Source: an uncultured Granulosicoccaceae bacterium (GTDB lineage Bacteria; Pseudomonadota; Gammaproteobacteria; Granulosicoccales; Granulosicoccaceae). Taken from it: a stretch of 55,550 bases of DNA. The notes below the pieces were generated by a model. That model had not been told where the DNA came from. It made no database searches and was given only the letters and a program-made list of their open reading frames with translations. Made by a program: the position numbers and the translations under genes. The first letter of the stretch is position 1. Each line of letters opens with the position of its first letter. This document shows positions 52,157 to 55,550 of this stretch, piece by piece. Where the stretch lies: positions 1 through 55,550 of the forward strand of contig CALGJU010000106.1 in the NCBI GenBank assembly GCA_937928685.1, read 5' to 3'.

Positions 52157-53482
52157 TTGAGTAAAACTTCTCCTTTGGTCGGCGCACCACTTGCCGCCAC
52201 TATGTTTCGCATGGCCGTACCCGGTGTTATCGGTGCGCTACTGTTCTCCAGTGTCGGTTTGGTTGAAGCGGGTTTTCTTAAAAATGCCGGCGCCGAAGCA
52301 CTGGCCGCAGTGGCGTTGGTGTTCCCACTCACGATGCTGGCTGCAATGTTCTCGGCCGGTGCAATAGGCGGCGCTGTGAGTGGATTGACCGCACGAGCGC
52401 TTGGCGCTGGTGATCTTGAGGAAGCGTGCTCGGTGCTGGTGTGTGCGGTGTTGATCTCTATTTTGGGTGGTATTTTGATGTGGGGGATAGTGGTGCTGTT
52501 AGGTCCGCTATTGTATGAGTACGCCAGTGATAACGCCGCTGTTGTTCGCGCCGCGAAATATTATGCAGCGCTGGTGTTTCCGGCAATGCCTGCGTTCTGG
52601 TTGGTGAATATGCTTAGCTCGGTACTGCGAGGCTGTGGTGATATGGCCCGCCCGGCTATCATCGCGGCTGCAATGTTGTTTTCCTACTTCGTGTTTGCAC
52701 GAGTGTTCATTCCCACCGATAGTGCTGCACTTGATGACGTTATAAAAGGCGCTTCAGTTGCCATGGTGGCATCGTATTGTCTGTCAATGGTGGTATCCAT
52801 ATTCTTCATCTGGCAGGGGCGGCAACCAATCCGGTTTCGATTAACGTCGTTTCGTTGGAGTACGTTAGTCCGGATTTTAAAACAAGGCTTACTCGCTGCC
52901 AGTCAGTCATTGATGACAGTGTGCTATGCGCTGGTAACGACGGTGTTGTTTAGCCGCTTTGGTACCGACTGGTTAGCCGGGTTCGGATTGGCGGTTCGGC
53001 TCGAACTGATCATGGTACCGGTGATTTTCGGGGTCGGAGCATCATTAATAGCAATCGTCGGTGCCTATGTGGGGGCTGGTCAGCGAGCGCGGGCGATATC
53101 AATTGCCTGGCGAGGTGTATTGATAAACTTTGCGCTGATTGGTTGTGTGGGGCTGTTATTTTCGTTGTTTCCAGAGGCATGGTGTGGTTTGGTTGGCAGT
53201 GATCCGACTGTTGTTGAACATTGTGGCCAGTCTCTGCGGGTAATTGCGCCCACTTATGCGTTCTTCGCGCTCGGCTTGGGCTGTTACTTCGGCAGTCAGG
53301 GGCTCAATACCTTGCAGTTTCCTGTCATAGGGGCGCTGTTGCGATTGTTGATCGTGGCCACTGGTTTGTACTGGGTGACTGAGGCAACATCAGTCAATGT
53401 AGTGATCTATCTGGTAGCATTTGCAGTGGTGGTCTACGGTCTGTTTGTCGCAGTGGCACTGAAGCTGGGCCCGTGGCGTTAA
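52157..53482 (+). CDS. MATE family efflux transporter
   Basis: A 441-residue inner-membrane protein with about twelve hydrophobic segments in two related halves. The first half begins MFRMAVPGVIGALLFSSVGL and VEAGFLKNAGAEALAAVALV, and the second begins KQGLLAASQSLMTVCYALVT; both match the MATE (NorM/DinF) layout. It would export an organic cation or metabolite using a Na+ or H+ gradient. The start is TTG 52157 with AGGA upstream; an ATG in the same frame lies 48 bases further (MFRM) and would remove the first 16 residues. Substrate unknown. Confidence 0.9.
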   Translation: MSKTSPLVGAPLAATMFRMAVPGVIGALLFSSVGLVEAGFLKNAGAEALAAVALVFPLTMLAAMFSAGAIGGAVSGLTARALGAGDLEEACSVLVCAVLISILGGILMWGIVVLLGPLLYEYASDNAAVVRAAKYYAALVFPAMPAFWLVNMLSSVLRGCGDMARPAIIAAAMLFSYFVFARVFIPTDSAALDDVIKGASVAMVASYCLSMVVSIFFIWQGRQPIRFRLTSFRWSTLVRILKQGLLAASQSLMTVCYALVTTVLFSRFGTDWLAGFGLAVRLELIMVPVIFGVGASLIAIVGAYVGAGQRARAISIAWRGVLINFALIGCVGLLFSLFPEAWCGLVGSDPTVVEHCGQSLRVIAPTYAFFALGLGCYFGSQGLNTLQFPVIGALLRLLIVATGLYWVTEATSVNVVIYLVAFAVVVYGLFVAVALKLGPWR

Positions 53483-53623
53483 CCACAAGCAGATCCTGAA
53501 CCAGGGTAAGTTTTGGTTGTCGAACCACTACAGCGGGTGATGTTTTGACGCGAAGCGCCGGGATTACATGGTGCGCAAAGGCTGTATACCCATTGAACTA
53601 CCGAAGATTCACAGGAGACGAAT

Positions 53624-54112
53624 ATGTTACCCACCAGCTATAACCGTCGGACATTCTTGTTAGGGGCAGGGATTGGCGGTGCTGCTTTGATTGCCCACCC
53701 GCTTGGGCTAGTGATGGCAGGCGGGGAATTCGCAGCCACGCAATCCATGCGCGGTGGCAGTAACAACTATGCACCTAATGCCCCGCTCGTTGATAACCTG
53801 GGGCAGGGCTTTCTGGTGCATGGCTCAGTGCGCCGCGCCGGCGCTGGAGAACCGCTGGCAGATGTCCGTATACAAATATGGGCTGCGACTGAACGCGGTG
53901 GTGAGCGTGAGCCTAGCAATCATGGCAGTGTTATTACAGCGGCCGATGGCTCGTTTCAACTTGAGATGTCGCAGATTGTTCCAAACTTTGGTCAACCGCA
54001 CGCGCACCTGGCTTATGACGATGGTGACTTTGAAACGGTGTTTCTGCGGCCGGTGATGGGCAGCGCCAGTGATACCCGCGTTGAAGCGCATTTTGTCTTA
54101 GCAGCAACCTAA
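53624..54112 (+). CDS. Tat-exported intradiol dioxygenase-like protein
   Basis: A 162-residue protein with a twin-arginine signal (YNRRTFLLGAGIGGAALIAH) and a single intradiol ring-cleavage dioxygenase-like beta domain: HGSVRRAGAGEPLADVRIQI, ADGSFQLEMSQ and the H-A-H pair in QPHAHLAYDDG, in the place of the two histidine iron ligands of protocatechuate dioxygenases. The tyrosine ligands are harder to assign (one candidate, Y48 in NNYAPNAPL), so catalytic activity is uncertain. It is followed 30 bp later by the ferric-reductase-like gene, and the two probably form a unit. Confidence 0.8.
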   Translation: MLPTSYNRRTFLLGAGIGGAALIAHPLGLVMAGGEFAATQSMRGGSNNYAPNAPLVDNLGQGFLVHGSVRRAGAGEPLADVRIQIWAATERGGEREPSNHGSVITAADGSFQLEMSQIVPNFGQPHAHLAYDDGDFETVFLRPVMGSASDTRVEAHFVLAAT

Positions 54113-54142
54113 ACCTCTCCTGCCTGCGCGAGATAAACTGCG

Positions 54143-54748
54143 GTGATACGGGTTGTTAAATTCTTCGCCTGGGGCCTGATGGCCGGCATTGCGGTTGTCC
54201 CTATAGTGACGGCGGCCTTCAGCCCGCTGTTAGCCAGTCGTGATGTTGCATATATCGTCGGTGGTATGTCCGGTGTTGTCGCCTTGTCTCTGTTACTGGT
54301 TCAGCCATTGTTGGCTGCAGGTTACCTGCCGGGTCTCCTGTTACAACGAAAATGGCATCGTCGGGTAGGCTCAGCGCTTGTCGTTGCTGTGGTCCTGCAT
54401 ATCATCGGTTTGTTTATAACCAGTCCTGATGACATGACCGATGCCTTGTTGCTTGCGGCACCGACACCGTTTTCTGTTTATGGTGTGGTGGCACTATGGG
54501 GTGTTGTGCTTACTGCCATTCTTGTTGTGCTGCGCAAAAGTATTAGTCTGTCGATTTGGTATGTGATGCATAACGCTTTGGCTGTGATTGTGGTGATCGC
54601 CAGTGTTGTACATGCTGTGATGATAGAAGGTACGATGAACCACTTGAGTAAGCAGGTGTTAGGCGTCTGTATTATAGTGGTGAGTGTATTGACGGTGCTG
54701 CACCTACGATTAATACGGCCGGTACTGAGCAAAAGAAAAGATGACTGA
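54143..54748 (+). CDS. Ferric reductase-like transmembrane protein
   Basis: A 201-residue inner-membrane protein with five to six hydrophobic segments and candidate heme histidines in RKWHRRVGSALVVAVVLHI and VWYVMHNALAVIVVIASVVH type helices, the pattern of the ferric reductase/cytochrome b transmembrane family. It starts at GTG 54143, 30 bp after the Tat-exported dioxygenase-like gene. It may carry electrons across the membrane, as MsrQ does for a Tat-exported partner; here the partner would be the dioxygenase-like protein (inference). Confidence 0.78.
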   Translation: MIRVVKFFAWGLMAGIAVVPIVTAAFSPLLASRDVAYIVGGMSGVVALSLLLVQPLLAAGYLPGLLLQRKWHRRVGSALVVAVVLHIIGLFITSPDDMTDALLLAAPTPFSVYGVVALWGVVLTAILVVLRKSISLSIWYVMHNALAVIVVIASVVHAVMIEGTMNHLSKQVLGVCIIVVSVLTVLHLRLIRPVLSKRKDD

Positions 54749-55074
54749 GCCTCTTGCGTACATCGCTCGCAGTTTTTGGGCAGGGTGGCTTAAGCTGAAA
54801 GCGCATCCACGGATAACATATCGGTGGATGCACTGTCGGTAACGACCCCTGCGATTTGGTGGTAACCGATGCATTGGGGTTATAAATGAACACCTGTGTC
54901 GCCGGTGGGCGGGCGAGCTATGAATCTCGAAATAGAAGATGCGGCGACGTTTGCCTAGCACATGAACTGTTTCGGGTCTGGATGCCGATAAAGCCTTAAA
55001 GCGGAAGCACTGCACCTTTTGCGGCGGATGATGCGGCCATTCAAACCACTTATTACCTTTCAAGGATTTACTTC
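54749..55074. other. Intergenic stretch with an 8-bp inverted repeat
   Basis: No gene is supported. GCATCCAC (54803-54810) and GTGGATGC (54824-54831) form an exact inverted repeat with a 13-base loop, 55 bp after the ferric-reductase-like stop; it may mark the end of that transcript. Bases 54832-55060 show nothing recognisable. Confidence 0.5.
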
Positions 55075-55550
55075 GTGACACCCTATCCGTCATGGAAAAA
55101 TATCGTGTTGTATCAAACCGTGTGGTTTGGTTCTGTATTGGCACAAAACTACTTTGTGCTGCCGGTGATACTGTTGCTGTGCGTGCACTTCTATCTGTGT
55201 CAACACCGGCGTGATGAAGTGATAGTCGTAGCGCTATGTGCGGCGTCTGGCATTATTGGGGATGCCTTATTAACCCGGGCGGGGGTATTTAGTTTCCAGG
55301 CCTCTCAGCTGATGCATGTAGTGCCGCTCTGGCTGGTGGCTATCTGGGTTGGTTTTGCTTCAACACTCAGGCATGGGCTGGCGTTTCTGGTGAGGCGTCC
55401 AGCAGTCGCGATTCTGGCAGCAGGTATAGGTGCTCCCGTAGTCTACCTTGCAGCAGCACGCTTGGGTGCTGTGCAGTTCCCAATGGGCACAGCCAGAACG
55501 GCAATTATTGTAGGGTTTGTATGGATGCTTCAGATGTGCATTTTTTTATT
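55075..55550 (+). CDS. DUF2878 family membrane protein, N-terminal part, runs off window
   Basis: An open frame from GTG 55075 to the window end encodes at least 158 residues without a stop. Hydrophobic segments are at about 15-38, 45-65, 75-98 and 113-130, and the sequence PLWLVAIWVGFASTLRHGLA followed by GAPVVYLAAARLGAVQF is the DUF2878 hallmark. AAGGA sits ten bases before the GTG. The function of DUF2878 proteins is unknown. The 3' end is missing. Confidence 0.78.
   Translation, partial: MTPYPSWKNIVLYQTVWFGSVLAQNYFVLPVILLLCVHFYLCQHRRDEVIVVALCAASGIIGDALLTRAGVFSFQASQLMHVVPLWLVAIWVGFASTLRHGLAFLVRRPAVAILAAGIGAPVVYLAAARLGAVQFPMGTARTAIIVGFVWMLQMCIFL

Overview
The window looks like a chromosomal stretch of a marine, aerobic, Gram-negative heterotroph, most likely a gammaproteobacterium. 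That placement is an inference from gene content: a DMSP lyase of the DddP type, a dimethylglycine dehydrogenase/MttB-like pair, a PQQ alcohol dehydrogenase locus of the Pseudomonas ped type, Tat-exported enzymes and two GGDEF/EAL proteins. No rRNA, tRNA, prophage, CRISPR array or complete insertion sequence was seen.

Region 1 (1-5008) is a D-apiose catabolic locus. It holds the start of a four-carbon acid sugar kinase gene (oiaK-like, cut by the window edge), D-apionate oxidoisomerase (apnO-like), D-apiose dehydrogenase (apsD-like) and D-apionate lactonase (apnL-like). Together they would convert D-apiose via apionolactone and D-apionate to phosphorylated 3-oxo-isoapionate; the final decarboxylase must lie outside the window. 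Region 2 (5130-13666) is mixed: a small methyltransferase, a GFA-domain/hybrid histidine kinase fusion, an MtfA-type peptidase, an M20 amidohydrolase, an enolase-superfamily sugar acid dehydratase and a PAS-GGDEF-EAL protein.

Region 3 (14073-32173) is an 18-gene quinoprotein alcohol oxidation locus. Two long operons diverge from a 73-bp gap at 23899-23971. The leftward operon has a CxxxCW rhodanese-like protein, a MoxR/DUF58/VWA/TPR/BatD set resembling mxaRSACKL, a PQQ-associated binding protein and a beta-propeller protein. The rightward operon has a three-gene ABC transporter, cytochrome c PedF, a MxaJ-like binding protein, a SoxYZ-like carrier and a Tat-exported metallo-beta-lactamase-fold protein. 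It leads to a PQQ alcohol dehydrogenase with the Asp-Tyr-Asp signature of lanthanide enzymes, followed by a good terminator.

Region 4 (32402-38236) has a DUF1330 protein, a disulfide oxidoreductase coupled to a metallophosphoesterase, and a membrane GGDEF/EAL protein. Region 5 (38652-43063) is a binding-protein-dependent ABC importer of the FbpABC/AfuABC type. Region 6 (43155-53482) is an osmolyte and methylated-compound block: a Tat-type dienelactone hydrolase, an EamA transporter, MttB-like and dimethylglycine dehydrogenase genes, and divergently DddP, a TauD-like dioxygenase and a MATE exporter. Region 7 (53624-55550) holds a Tat-exported intradiol-dioxygenase-like protein, a ferric-reductase-like membrane protein and a partial DUF2878 membrane protein.

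Two classes of repeated DNA occupy the intergenic gaps. One is a dispersed family built on a core near CACTCGCTGACGCGTCGGG, found as isolated copies, as 40-41-bp tandem arrays and as a 144-bp tandem of inverted pairs. The other is a 176-bp palindromic MITE-like element with a 4-bp target duplication at 10420-10595; a diverged partial relative lies upstream of the lactonase gene in opposite orientation.
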